Part shown: in pieces, positions 36,031 through 46,000 of the stretch
How the letters are laid out: the number at the start of each line of letters is the position of its first letter
Numbering within the stretch: the first letter of the stretch is position 1
Source of the DNA: Parabacteroides distasonis ATCC 8503
GTDB lineage: Bacteria; Bacteroidota; Bacteroidia; Bacteroidales; Tannerellaceae
Assembly (NCBI RefSeq): GCF_000012845.1
Contig: NC_009615.1
Location: 3,186,001-3,250,000, forward strand
Length of the DNA: 64,000 nucleotides
Direction: 5' to 3'
Translations under genes and position numbers: made by a program
Notes under the pieces: model-generated
Seen by the model: only the letters and a program-made list of their open reading frames with translations
Databases searched by the model: none
What the model was told of the DNA's origin: nothing

Positions 36031-36067
36031 TGAGTGCAAATATACTCAATTGCTCACATATTGTGAG
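36031..36067. promoter_or_regulatory. Paired operator palindromes of the restriction-modification cassette
   Basis: Two related palindromes: TGAGT-N8-ACTCA (36031-36048) and CTCACA-TAT-TGTGAG (36053-36067). They share the half-site TGTGAGT and overlap the methylase promoter and the -33 zone of the controller promoter. This is how a controller (C) protein would set the order of methylase and nuclease expression. Confidence 0.65.
36037..36044 (-). promoter_or_regulatory. -7 box of the methylase gene
   Basis: TATATTTG on the minus strand, inside the loop of the first operator palindrome, 28 bp upstream of the ATG at 36009. Confidence 0.5.
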
Positions 36068-36089
36068 TACATAAGCATATATAAAACTA

Positions 36090-36097
36090 TATTTTTG
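36090..36097 (+). promoter_or_regulatory. -7 box of the controller-nuclease operon
   Basis: TATTTTTG, 17 bp upstream of the ATG at 36114. The expected -33 position falls on the second operator palindrome. Confidence 0.5.
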
Positions 36098-36113
36098 GGC
36101 AAAAATAACAATA

Positions 36114-36407
36114 ATGATTAGAAAGACCGAGTATCAACTTGAAATCATCCTTAAGATAAAGGAGCTAAGAGAGGCCAACAATGTTAGCCAAAAAGAGTTG
36201 TCGAATCTCCTCGAAGTGGCTCCGGGCTTAATAGGGAGTATAGAAAGCCCTAAATTTCCACATAAGTACACCCTTAGTCAGATCTATAAAATATGCCACT
36301 ATTTCAACATTACCATAGAACAGCTATTCATATCAGAGGAAGATTTTTCCAAAGATAGAGATATTATTGACTTACTCATATTTAATATAATACGTTATGG
36401 AGAATAA
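36114..36407 (+). CDS. XRE-family HTH controller protein (C protein-like)
   Basis: A 97-residue protein with an HTH_3 domain at about residues 13-70 (IKELREANNVSQKELSNLL, then a recognition helix near APGLIGSIESP, and YTLSQIYKICHYFNITIEQLF). It overlaps the nuclease start by 11 bp and is divergent from the methylase over a region with two palindromes. Size, position and overlap are those of restriction-modification controller proteins, which activate or repress the nuclease in a timed way. Confidence 0.82.
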   Translation: MIRKTEYQLEIILKIKELREANNVSQKELSNLLEVAPGLIGSIESPKFPHKYTLSQIYKICHYFNITIEQLFISEEDFSKDRDIIDLLIFNIIRYGE

Positions 36408-37143
36408 GGATTTTATTATTTCAAAGTTCAAAGAGGTTAAATCCTTGGAATATGTTCCAAGCAATAGAGCCAACAATACTGGGATTGGAAAAACATTTGA
36501 AGATTACATCGGAGTTGTCGAGAACAATTTAGACGAGCCCGATTTAGCTGGATTCGAAATAAAATCTCATCGCGGCGCTTCATGCTCTTACGTTACCCTA
36601 TTCACTAAAAGCCCCTCATTTCCCAAACGTGCGAATGCTTATTTAAAAGATAAATTTGGCACACCTTATGAAGATGCACCATCTATAAATAGCTTGCATA
36701 CGTCTATGTTTGCAAATAGCTATAACACATATATGAAGAAATATTCTTTTAAACTCCTAAACAACCCTGTCGCCAAGACAATATTAATAGGAGTATTTGA
36801 CTTAAATACAAAAGAGCTGTTAGATTGTAGCGTAGGTTACACCTATCAAGACATTCAAAAAGCACTAACAAAGAAGCTAAAGAACTTATTATATGTAACT
36901 GCCCAAACGAAAAAAGAAGGAGGTAAGGAACTCTTCTACTTCAATAAAGCCGATATATATACAGAGCCATCATTTGAACGTTTTATATCACTCTTAACCG
37001 ATGGGAAGATAATGTATGATATAAGAATCGGGAGCTATAAATCTGGCCCCAAATATGGTATGCCGCACGACCATGGGAGTGGATTCAGAATATTAGAGGC
37101 TAATATCAGACTATTATATTCTGATCACGAAACCATAGAATAA
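36397..37143 (+). CDS. Type II restriction endonuclease, MvaI/BcnI family
   Basis: A 248-residue nuclease. The family opening NTGIGKTFED (27-36) is followed by the active site D49-x4-E54-x-K56 in PDLAGFEIK, which matches the spacing and nearly the numbering of MvaI (246 residues). A His-rich segment MPHDHGSGFR near residue 225 is also present. MvaI cuts CCWGG and BcnI CCSGG and both act as monomers; the site of this enzyme is not known but a related 5-bp C/G-flanked site is likely. It is translated with the controller gene (11-bp overlap). Confidence 0.85.
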   Translation: MENKDFIISKFKEVKSLEYVPSNRANNTGIGKTFEDYIGVVENNLDEPDLAGFEIKSHRGASCSYVTLFTKSPSFPKRANAYLKDKFGTPYEDAPSINSLHTSMFANSYNTYMKKYSFKLLNNPVAKTILIGVFDLNTKELLDCSVGYTYQDIQKALTKKLKNLLYVTAQTKKEGGKELFYFNKADIYTEPSFERFISLLTDGKIMYDIRIGSYKSGPKYGMPHDHGSGFRILEANIRLLYSDHETIE

Positions 37144-37219
37144 AACAAGCTACGCTTCATTTGTTGGCATCTGTATCAAGACCGGAGACAAATACCATAG
37201 GGTTTCAACGATAATAGGC

Positions 37220-38179
37220 TCAATATCCCAACCGGATATTATCTACCCAAAAGGTATTTCCCGGAGACCCTATGTATGAGCCTCCGTGACTGGAACAGAA
37301 CTCTAAGATCATATGGGTTACCTCATCGTCCTCCGTTCCCCAGCCGATTTCTTGGATGGGCACATTCTTGCCTTTGCTGTTCAAGCTATAACGGGCGGAC
37401 TCACCGAGTTGAAACCCCATATATTCTTTATAATCGCTACGTTTCGTGATATCGCCGTATAAGATCGTGAAACTGGCATCGTTTACCCAATCCGTATTTT
37501 CATCCATCCGGATTACCAGCGTACCGATACGCTTAGCATATATGTTCCCATCCTTATCTTCCCAACGCTTCTGAAGAAAGAGATTCACCAAAGGCATATC
37601 AATGCCATCTACCTCCGATCTCTTGCTAAAACCACTCAATTTAATACGATTGGGATCACCGGAGAGCTTCACCTTATAATCGAATAACAAGGACGTAGGT
37701 TTTTGGTGAAACGGGATACCGCAAACGATCTGTCCCCACGTCTCCGAAGAATTCTTCGCCGGTTCCAGAAAACGGCCGAGATAGAGGCATCCACTGACCA
37801 GCACCTTCACGTTCATGATACCCATCGCCGAGATCGATTCTATACCCGTCTCCAGCCGTGCGCAATACCCCTCATCCCGTCTTTCGGGGTAGACACTGAC
37901 GCTAGCTTTCGTAATCCCGCTCACCCTTGCCATCACGTTAGAACTGCCCCAAGGCGAAGCTTTCGACTCAAAAGGTCTATTTCCGATAATCGTATCCGTA
38001 GGGCCAACGCAGTAAAGTGCCTTCGTCTCCTTCCCGATAATAGCCGATTCCGTGATCTTACGTACCACCCACTGATCCAGATCGCCATAACGGATCGCTT
38101 CCGTCTTTCGCTGGGCATATAGCGCCATACTCATCCCCAAAAAGACAAATAAATAGCCTAACCGATTATTTACTACCAT
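37220..38179 (-). CDS. Secreted PCMD-domain protein
   Basis: A 319-residue protein with a signal peptide to about residue 22 (SMALYAQ). It matches what I know of the PCMD (putative carbohydrate metabolism) domain: an opening IRYGDLDQWVVRKI, FEKASPW-like SKASPWGSSNV, TSLLFDYKVK, and the end FWVDNIRLGY. It probably forms a beta-sandwich that binds glycans at the cell surface. No carbohydrate enzyme is adjacent. It is convergent with the restriction cassette and divergent from the nhaC gene. Confidence 0.75.
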   Translation of the reverse strand: MVVNNRLGYLFVFLGMSMALYAQRKTEAIRYGDLDQWVVRKITESAIIGKETKALYCVGPTDTIIGNRPFESKASPWGSSNVMARVSGITKASVSVYPERRDEGYCARLETGIESISAMGIMNVKVLVSGCLYLGRFLEPAKNSSETWGQIVCGIPFHQKPTSLLFDYKVKLSGDPNRIKLSGFSKRSEVDGIDMPLVNLFLQKRWEDKDGNIYAKRIGTLVIRMDENTDWVNDASFTILYGDITKRSDYKEYMGFQLGESARYSLNSKGKNVPIQEIGWGTEDDEVTHMILEFCSSHGGSYIGSPGNTFWVDNIRLGY

Positions 38180-38311
38180 AAGTTACCCTCCTATCCAAAT
38201 CCTTTTTTATTTTTGCAGCGAAATTAATTAGAATCGATAACACAAGGCAAGTCCGTATAAAGAATTTATTCGGATTATCCATGATAAATAACAAACGACG
38301 TGAATAAACCC

Positions 38312-39754
38312 ATGGCAGAAAAGCCCCGGACACCCTCCATCGCGATCTCTTTACTACCCGTAGTGACATTAGTCATCATGCTGGCCGTAGCCATCTATAT
38401 TTTCCGGGGCGATTCCCTTGGAGGAGCCAGCCAAATCGTATTATTGATAGCCACCTCGATCTGCTCTTTGATCGCCGTCTTTCATTGCAAGATCAAGTGG
38501 GAAGATATCGAGGGGCAAATCGCCCGTAACATCTATGGGATCGCACCGTCTGTCATCATCCTTTTATTGATCGGAACCCTATCGGGCAGTTGGATGGTAA
38601 GCGGGATCGTGCCGTCCTTGATCTATTACGGGTTGCAAGTCATGCAAACGGATTTCTTCCTCGTGGCCTGTTGCCTGCTATGCAGTATCGTATCGGTCAT
38701 GACGGGTAGCTCGTGGACTACCATCGCCACCATCGGGATCGCCTTGATCGGGATTGGCGAGGCGCAAGGCTTCAGTACGGGGTGGGTAGCGGGAGCGATT
38801 ATATCGGGCGCTTATTTCGGGGATAAGATGTCGCCGTTATCAGACACGACGGTATTGGCGGCCTCCGTAACGGACACGCCCCTTTTCACGCATATCCGGT
38901 ATATGCTTTATACGACCGTTCCCTCTATGATCGTCACACTGATCGTATTCAGCATCGCCGGATTCTCGAGGGAGACAGCGGACGCATCCCAGATAGCCGC
39001 TTTCTCCGAAGCCTTGAAAGGCTCGTTCCATATCACGCCTTGGCTTATGATCGTACCGATCGTTACCGGAATCATGATCGCCAAGAAGACACCTTCGATC
39101 GTAGTGCTTTTCGCCTCCTCCATACTCGCCGGAATATTCGCCTTGATCTTCCAGCCAAACGCCTTATTGGAGATTTCCGGGATCACGGATAGCGGAATTA
39201 TCGCCTATATCAAAGGCCTGCTGATGACTTTCTATGACAGCACGCAGATACAGACCGGCAACGAGGCCTTGAACTCTCTAGTCTCTACCCGGGGAATGGC
39301 CGGGATGATGAACACGATTTGGCTGATCATTTGCGCCATGTGTTTCGGCGGGGCCATGTCCGCTAGCGGCATGCTGGAAAGCATCACACGTATCTTCTTG
39401 CATTTCATGCGAGGCCGTACCAGCATGGTCGCCTCTACCGTCGTGTCCGGATTATCCTTGAACATCTGCACGGCGGACCAGTTTATCGCCATCATCCTGA
39501 ACAGCGAAATGTTTAAAGAAGTATATAAGCAACGTGGATTCGAGAGCCGCCTGCTTAGCCGGACAACGGAAGACTCAGTCACCGTCACCTCCGTGCTGAT
39601 CCCGTGGACGACTTGCGGCATGACACAATCTACAATCCTCGGCGTATCTACTTGGACTTATTTCCCTTATTGCGTCTTTAATATCGTCAGCCCGTTTATG
39701 AGCATTCTTATAGCGGCAACCGGTTATAAGATCGTCCAAAAGACTGTGAAATAA
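38312..39754 (+). CDS. nhaC: NhaC-type Na+/H+ antiporter, first copy
   Basis: A 480-residue protein with about 11-12 membrane segments. NhaC-type features include GSWMVSGIVPSLIYYGL, TGSSWTTIATIGIALIGIG, SGAYFGDKMSPLSDTTVLA and STRGMAGMMNTIWLIICAMC. It exchanges Na+ (perhaps with an organic anion) for H+ across the inner membrane. I choose the ATG at 38312; a GTG at 38300 is possible. It is followed 83 bp later by a close paralog. Confidence 0.92.
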   Translation: MAEKPRTPSIAISLLPVVTLVIMLAVAIYIFRGDSLGGASQIVLLIATSICSLIAVFHCKIKWEDIEGQIARNIYGIAPSVIILLLIGTLSGSWMVSGIVPSLIYYGLQVMQTDFFLVACCLLCSIVSVMTGSSWTTIATIGIALIGIGEAQGFSTGWVAGAIISGAYFGDKMSPLSDTTVLAASVTDTPLFTHIRYMLYTTVPSMIVTLIVFSIAGFSRETADASQIAAFSEALKGSFHITPWLMIVPIVTGIMIAKKTPSIVVLFASSILAGIFALIFQPNALLEISGITDSGIIAYIKGLLMTFYDSTQIQTGNEALNSLVSTRGMAGMMNTIWLIICAMCFGGAMSASGMLESITRIFLHFMRGRTSMVASTVVSGLSLNICTADQFIAIILNSEMFKEVYKQRGFESRLLSRTTEDSVTVTSVLIPWTTCGMTQSTILGVSTWTYFPYCVFNIVSPFMSILIAATGYKIVQKTVK

Positions 39755-39837
39755 GGAAATCAATCTATAATTCATAGCGTTATTCAAGGTATTTTTAGTA
39801 TTTTCGCACCATCATTATTTAAGCGACTGAATGAACA

Positions 39838-41304
39838 ATGGAAAATCATCTTAAGAAGATGCCCTCCCCTCTACTTTCACTAGTGCCTATCCTCGTGCTG
39901 GTAGCTCTTTTGTTTGTAACCATACGCACTTTTGGCAGCGACGCGTTGAGCGGCGGAAGCCAAGTCGTATTACTTACCACCACGGCGGTGGCCTCCCTTT
40001 TGGCCATGATCTTCTGCAAAGTCAAATGGCGTGATATAGAAGAGGCGATATGTAAAAACATATTGGGAGTGGCCACAGCTATAATTATCCTATTGTTGAT
40101 TGGTGCTTTATCCGGTAGCTGGATGATCAGCGGTATCGTCCCGACCTTGATTTATTACGGGATGCAAATCATCCATCCGAGTTTCTTCCTTGCCTCTTGT
40201 TGCGTGATCTGCGCTGTCGTATCCGTTATGACCGGTAGCTCGTGGACTACCATCGCCACGATCGGTATCGCCTTGATGGGTATCGGCGAGGCACAGGGCT
40301 TCGCTACGGGATGGGTAGCCGGAGCGATCATCTCGGGCGCTTATTTCGGGGATAAGATCTCACCGCTCTCGGACACGACGGTATTAGCTTCTTCCGTAAC
40401 GCATACCCCTTTGTTCTCCCATATCCGGTATATGATGCTTACGACAATACCGTCTATGGTGATCACGTTGATTATCTTTACCATAGCGGGTTTTACGCAT
40501 ACCTCGAACGCATCCGGGCAAATAGCCGAGTTCGCCGCCTCGTTGAACGAAAGTTTTAATATCTCGCTCTGGCTACTGATCGTACCGGTGGTAACGGGTA
40601 TATTAATCGCCAAAAAAGTACCGTCTTTGATCACCTTGTTTATCTCGACGGCGATGGCCGGGGTGTTCGCGATCTTTTTCCAGCCTCATTTATTGCAAGA
40701 GGTAGCGGGAGCGTCGGTAGCGGATGCCTCCTCCCTGTTTAAGGGATTATTCATGACATTTTACGGGAGTACCCAGATCGATACGGGTAACGAGGCATTG
40801 AACAGCTTGGTCGCTACCCGGGGTATGGCGGGCATGATGAATACGATTTGGCTGATCATCTGCGCCATGTGCTTCGGCGGCTCCATGACGGCCAGCGGTA
40901 TGCTGGAAAGCCTTACGTCTGTATTCCTTCGCTTTATGAAACGGAGGGTCGGCATGGTGGCGTCTACCGTATGTTCCGGCTTATTCTTGAATATCGTTAC
41001 GGCCGACCAATACATATCCATTATCCTTACCGGAAATATGTTCAAGGATATCTACAAGAAAAAAGGATATGAGAGTCGCCTGTTAAGCCGTACGACGGAA
41101 GATTCCGTAACCGTAACGTCCGTGCTGGTACCGTGGAACACCTGCGGCATGACGCAAGCCACGATATTAGGCGTAGCGACCCTGACGTATCTTCCTTATT
41201 GCTTCTTTAACCTGATCAGTCCGTTGATGAGTATTACGATGGCCGCCATTGGCTTCAAAATAAAGCAACACCATGAAGAAGATCAGAGTATCATTGTTAA
41301 CTAA
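39838..41304 (+). CDS. nhaC: NhaC-type Na+/H+ antiporter, second copy
   Basis: A 488-residue paralog of the preceding antiporter, closely similar along its whole length (GSWMISGIVPTLIYYGM, SGAYFGDKISPLSDTTVLA, ATRGMAGMMNTIWLIICAMC). The pair arose by tandem duplication. Its 3' end overlaps the start of the symporter gene by 32 bp, so the second copy and the symporter are translated from one message. Different substrates or pH ranges for the two are possible. Confidence 0.92.
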   Translation: MENHLKKMPSPLLSLVPILVLVALLFVTIRTFGSDALSGGSQVVLLTTTAVASLLAMIFCKVKWRDIEEAICKNILGVATAIIILLLIGALSGSWMISGIVPTLIYYGMQIIHPSFFLASCCVICAVVSVMTGSSWTTIATIGIALMGIGEAQGFATGWVAGAIISGAYFGDKISPLSDTTVLASSVTHTPLFSHIRYMMLTTIPSMVITLIIFTIAGFTHTSNASGQIAEFAASLNESFNISLWLLIVPVVTGILIAKKVPSLITLFISTAMAGVFAIFFQPHLLQEVAGASVADASSLFKGLFMTFYGSTQIDTGNEALNSLVATRGMAGMMNTIWLIICAMCFGGSMTASGMLESLTSVFLRFMKRRVGMVASTVCSGLFLNIVTADQYISIILTGNMFKDIYKKKGYESRLLSRTTEDSVTVTSVLVPWNTCGMTQATILGVATLTYLPYCFFNLISPLMSITMAAIGFKIKQHHEEDQSIIVN

Positions 41305-42445
41305 AGTCGTTATCGCTATCGCCGCCGGCGTATTGTTCGGCCAGTTTTTACCGGGAGGAATCGCACGTATCTTTGTAACCTTCAATTCATTGTTCGGCAA
41401 CTTCCTATCGTTCTCCATCCCTCTAATCATATTGGGGCTGGTGACTCCCGCTATAGGAGATCTGGGCAAAGGAGCCGGAAAGCTATTATTGATAACCGCC
41501 TTGATCGCTTACGGTTCAACAGTCTTCTCGGGTTTCTTCACGTTCCTGAGCGGATCGGCTATATTCCCGCACATACTACCGACCAACACGGAATTGACGG
41601 CGATGGAGAATCCGGAAGATTTCATGCTGACACCTTACTTCGTGGTAAATATGCCGCCTTTAATGGATGTCATGACAGCCTTGCTGCTATCCTTTACGAT
41701 TGGCCTAGGGCTTTCTAATATAGCGGGAACCACCCTGCGTGACTCTTTCACGGATTTCAAGGAAATTATCATTAAGCTAATCGAGGTGGTTATCATCCCG
41801 TTATTACCGCTCCATATTTTCGGTATCTTCCTGAACATGACCGTGAGCGGACAAGTCATGAGTATTATCACGATGTTCCTCAAGGTTATCATAGTCATCT
41901 TTGCCTTACATGTATTATTGTTATTGATTCAATTCACGATAGCCGGAGCCATAGCCGGGAAGAATCCGCTCCGCCTCTTGAAGAATATGTTACCGGCCTA
42001 CGCTACGGCTCTAGGGACCCAATCCTCCGCCGCCACGATTCCCGTGACACTGGCGCAGGCTGTCAAGAATGGCGTACGGGAGAATATAGCGATCTTTACC
42101 GTTCCGCTTTGCGCCACGATCCATCTGGCAGGTAGCACCATGAAAATCGTAGCTTGCGCTATGGCTATCATGATCATGGCGGGAGAACCGGTTACCTTCT
42201 CCAATTTCAGCGGATTTATCATGATGCTGGGAATTACGATGGTAGCGGCTCCGGGGGTTCCGGGAGGGGCTATTATGGCCGCTTTGGGTATCTTGCAAAG
42301 TATGCTGGGATTCAATGAGACGCTGCAAGCGTTAATGATCGCCCTTTATATTGCCATGGATAGTTTTGGCACCGCTTGCAACGTGACGGGAGATGGCGCT
42401 ATCGCTGTCGTGGTGGATAAAATAGCCGGGAAAAACACCCCATAG
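41273..42445 (+). CDS. Dicarboxylate/amino acid:cation symporter (DAACS family)
   Basis: A 390-residue membrane protein with about eight helices and the family's re-entrant loop motifs: ALGTQSSAATIPVTL (serine-rich hairpin), TVPLCATIHLAGSTMKI and AMDSFGTACNVTGDGAIAVV (Asp/Asn sodium and substrate site). It imports glutamate, aspartate, serine/threonine or a C4-dicarboxylate with Na+. It overlaps the second nhaC gene by 32 bp, which links Na+ export with Na+-driven uptake. Its stop abuts the convergent exonuclease stop. Confidence 0.92.
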   Translation: MKKIRVSLLTKVVIAIAAGVLFGQFLPGGIARIFVTFNSLFGNFLSFSIPLIILGLVTPAIGDLGKGAGKLLLITALIAYGSTVFSGFFTFLSGSAIFPHILPTNTELTAMENPEDFMLTPYFVVNMPPLMDVMTALLLSFTIGLGLSNIAGTTLRDSFTDFKEIIIKLIEVVIIPLLPLHIFGIFLNMTVSGQVMSIITMFLKVIIVIFALHVLLLLIQFTIAGAIAGKNPLRLLKNMLPAYATALGTQSSAATIPVTLAQAVKNGVRENIAIFTVPLCATIHLAGSTMKIVACAMAIMIMAGEPVTFSNFSGFIMMLGITMVAAPGVPGGAIMAALGILQSMLGFNETLQALMIALYIAMDSFGTACNVTGDGAIAVVVDKIAGKNTP

Positions 42446-42991
42446 TTACCTAGAGTAGCAGGAAGCCATAAGCGCCTCCAAGGTATCGACCTCTTTTTCC
42501 CGCATCATCGTAAGGGCGATATGGGCACAGGCGTAAGCGTCGGCCATGGCGTTATGATGTCGGGTAAGGTCGTAACCGCAGTGGGCGGCTACTGTCTGCA
42601 ACTGATGATTTACCAGAAATGGGTACATCTTCCGGGAGAGACGGCAAGTGCAATAGAAGGAATATTTCGGATAGGCTAAGTCATACACCTCGTGGGCGGC
42701 TTTCAGGCATCCCTCATCAAACGGACTGTTATGGGCAACAAGGGGGAGATCCTTTAGTTTCGGGGCGATGCTTTCCCAAGCCTCCTCGAAACATAACGCG
42801 TCATTCGTATCCTCAGCAGTCAATCCATGTATGGCCGTAGTCCAACGGGTATAGAAATTAGGGGTAGGACGTACCAAGGTATAAATGCTATCTACTACCC
42901 AGTCATCCTCCAATATGGCGATACCTATACTGCAAATACTGCTCCGCTTTCCATTAGCGGTCTCAAAGTCAATGGCTGCGAATCGTTCCAT
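42446..42991 (-). CDS. 3'-5' exonuclease, DEDDh (DnaQ-like) family
   Basis: A 181-residue protein with the four acidic residues and His of DEDDh nucleases: Asp/Glu in FAAIDFETANGK, Asp in AHNSPFDEGCL and HHNAMADAYACA near the end. It may proofread or trim DNA or RNA ends; no polymerase domain is attached. It is convergent with the symporter gene and begins 40 bp after a REP-like palindrome. Confidence 0.9.
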   Translation of the reverse strand: MERFAAIDFETANGKRSSICSIGIAILEDDWVVDSIYTLVRPTPNFYTRWTTAIHGLTAEDTNDALCFEEAWESIAPKLKDLPLVAHNSPFDEGCLKAAHEVYDLAYPKYSFYCTCRLSRKMYPFLVNHQLQTVAAHCGYDLTRHHNAMADAYACAHIALTMMREKEVDTLEALMASCYSR

Positions 42992-43030
42992 AGATAGATT
43001 ACTAGTTTTTAATCCGTTTACTATTTATTT

Positions 43031-43066
43031 ATTTGTAGAGACGGGGCGTGCCCCGTCTCTACAAAT
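43031..43066. repeat. REP-like palindrome, copy 4
   Basis: Perfect 17-base arms ATTTGTAGAGACGGGGC and its complement around GT. It is the longest of the four copies. It lies between the start of the exonuclease gene and the stop of the S41 gene, where it could also end transcription of the latter. Confidence 0.8.
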
Positions 43067-43075
43067 AACCTCTCA

Positions 43076-46000
43076 TTATTTATGGCTCCAGTCCCTTGGT
43101 GCGGGGACAGGGGCTAGCGGTTTGCGTTCTTTTAATTGTTTCATGACTTCCTCGATAGCACGGTCTAACTGTTGATCCTCACCGTTCCATTCCTTGATGG
43201 GGTCGTTATCGATCAAGATATCCGGATCCACACCATGGTTCTCGATAATCCAGTTACCCGTCTTCGGATCATAGCTCGTGAAGAAAGGCACACGGATATC
43301 CGTACCGTCCATATAAGGAAGCGGGCCGCTAATACCGATGATACCTCCCCAAGTACGGGTTCCAATCAATTTACCTAAGCCAAGCGCACGGAAGCCCCAC
43401 GGGAACAAATCGCCATCGGAAGCGGAATACTTATTGATCAAGCAAACTTTCGGGCCGACCTGTACGGCATCCGGCACGGTCCCGATCAAAGAAGAACCCC
43501 GGCGCATCGTCAAACGATACGGCTCACGAGACAGACGTTCCAGAATCATCGGGGAGACATTTCCACCGCCATTCGCACGATCATCGATAATCAAACCCTC
43601 CTTATCCAATTGCGGATAGAAATAGCGGGAGAACTCATTCAAGCCTTCCGGCCCCATATCCGGGATATAGATATAACCGACCTTACCGTTCGTCGCCTTA
43701 TCCACCTTCTTGATATTATCTTGGATCCAATTATAATGATACAAAGAATACTCTTCCGCCAACGGACTGACTACGATCTTACGAGCGCCCGCCAACTGAG
43801 GCTTGCTATTCAAAGACAACTCGGTCGGAACGTTCGCCTTTCCGATCAACAACTTATACATATCGTTCACGCTATTCGTAGGTACTCCGTCTATAGCGAC
43901 GATATACTCTCCGGCCTTCGCCTCAACACCCGGCTCTGTCAATGGAGAACGTAATTCCTTACTCCAAGAAGCCCCCGGCAGGATCTTTTCCAAGCGGAAG
44001 AAACCACTCTTATCCCGAGAAACCTCAGCACCTAGCAGACCCATCGATACCCGTTTAGGACTTTCCACCTCACCGGGGTTCACATAAGCATGCCCTACTC
44101 CCAGCTCGCCGATCATCTCGCCAATAATATAATTCAAGTCCAAACGTGTTTTCACGTAAGGAAGAAGGGCGGCGTATTTCTCCTTGATCGCCTTCCAATC
44201 CTTGCCATGCATATTCTCCAGATAGAAACCATCCCGGAAAGCACGCCAAGCCTCATCGAAGATTTGCGCCCATTCCTTCGTATAGTCTACCGTGATCTTC
44301 ATATTCGCCAGATTAACCGGCTTGCTTAAATCCGCTTTACCCTTCGGTATATCGGTTACGAATAGTTGATCGTCCTTAAAGAAAACAGCTTTCTTGCCAG
44401 CCGGATCAACCATCATAGCGGCATCGCTAACGGTTTCCTCTTTCTGTTTCTTCAAGTCAAACATCTTCATGCCGCCTTTCGTGAAATAATACACGTTCGT
44501 TCCATCGGAATAAAGATCGTAGTAATTCGATCCCGGCAAGGGGAGCTTAACGATTCGATCCGTGATACCCTCTATATCAATCTTTACGACCGGAGTAGAA
44601 GCCTCATTCTTTGTCTCGTCCTTTTTAGAGGCATCCGCTTTCGCTGGGGTAGATTCAATGGCGACCTCCGCATCCGTTTCCATAAACGGGGAAGCGGTAT
44701 CCTTAGACAATAACGCCAGATATACGCCACCCATATTATTATACACATGATTCCATTCCGTTTGGCTATACGTAGGATTGAAATCACGGGCGGAAGTGAA
44801 TACCAGATATTTGCCATCCGTACTGAATACCGGAGAATAAGACTCGTACCATTTATCGGTCACGGGATATTCTTTCTTACCCGCGATATCGTAGACATAG
44901 ACGATCGAGAAATTATTATCGGACACACGGGAATAAGTCAACCAATTATTATCCGGAGAGAAACTTACGTTGCGGGCTTCACCTAACAGACTTTGTGAGA
45001 TAGTTGTTAGCTGTTTGTTAGATACGTCCAAAAGATTGATCCGATTCTTACGATCCGTATAGACAATCTTCTTGGAATCCGGACTCCACTGGAAAGTACG
45101 GATATACGTATCGTTATTCTTGGTCAACTGGGTAGGCTCGCCTCCCTCGGAATCTTGGAGATACAGCTCGGTCTCGCCGGTAGCGTCGGAGATATAGGCT
45201 ATATGTTTTCCGTCCGGAGACCATTGAGCGTCACGTTCGTGCGCTCCCGGAGTACGGGTGATATTTTTCGTAACCCCTTTATCTACCGGGATATTGAATA
45301 CCTCGCCACGAGCTGTCACCACCATACGCTCACCTTTTGGGGAGAGGCTGGCACTCGTGATATATTTGGAGCCATCCTTGATCTCGCTACGTGCGTAGAC
45401 ATTATCGGAGGCGAGGGTTACGTTCACTTTCTCCGGTTCCTTCGACGCCGCATCCATTTTATAGATATAGCCTCCATTCTCGAAAACGATCGTATTCCCG
45501 AAGCTGCTAGGGAATTTCACGTCGTACTCGGTGAAGTTCGTCACCTTACTTGTTTGTTTTGTCTTCGTATTGTAAACGAACAAGTTCATCGTGTAATCCC
45601 GATCCGAAAGGAAATAGATCTCATCACCAATCCACATCGGAAAGATATCTTGCGCCTCATTGTTCGTAATATTCTCTACACTTTTCTTCTCCGAATTATA
45701 CACCCAGATATCATCGGCCATACCGCCCTTATAGTATTTCCATGTACGGAACTCACGCATTACCCGGTTGTAAGCCAATTGTTTTCCGTCGGGCGAATAG
45801 CTACAAAAGCCGCCCTCGGGCAAGGGAACCACCTCGGAAAGGCCACCTTCTTTATTTACCGTATATAACTTACCGGAGAACCCATCGCTGATGCGGTTGC
45901 GGTAAACAATACCATTACCGTCCGGTGTCCAAGTCATCACGATATTGTTCGGGCCCATGCGATCGCCCAGATCATCACGGCTATTCGTAGCCGTGTAAGT

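Noticed and set aside
36010..36039. Ten-residue longer start (TTG at 36039) for the methylase
   Set aside because: The -7 box at 36037-36044 overlaps it, so it would not be in the transcript.
43031..43066. Reading the long palindrome simply as a terminator of the S41 gene
   Set aside because: It has no T-run beyond the arms and matches a dispersed palindrome family, so a REP-like element is the better description, though it may also stop transcription.
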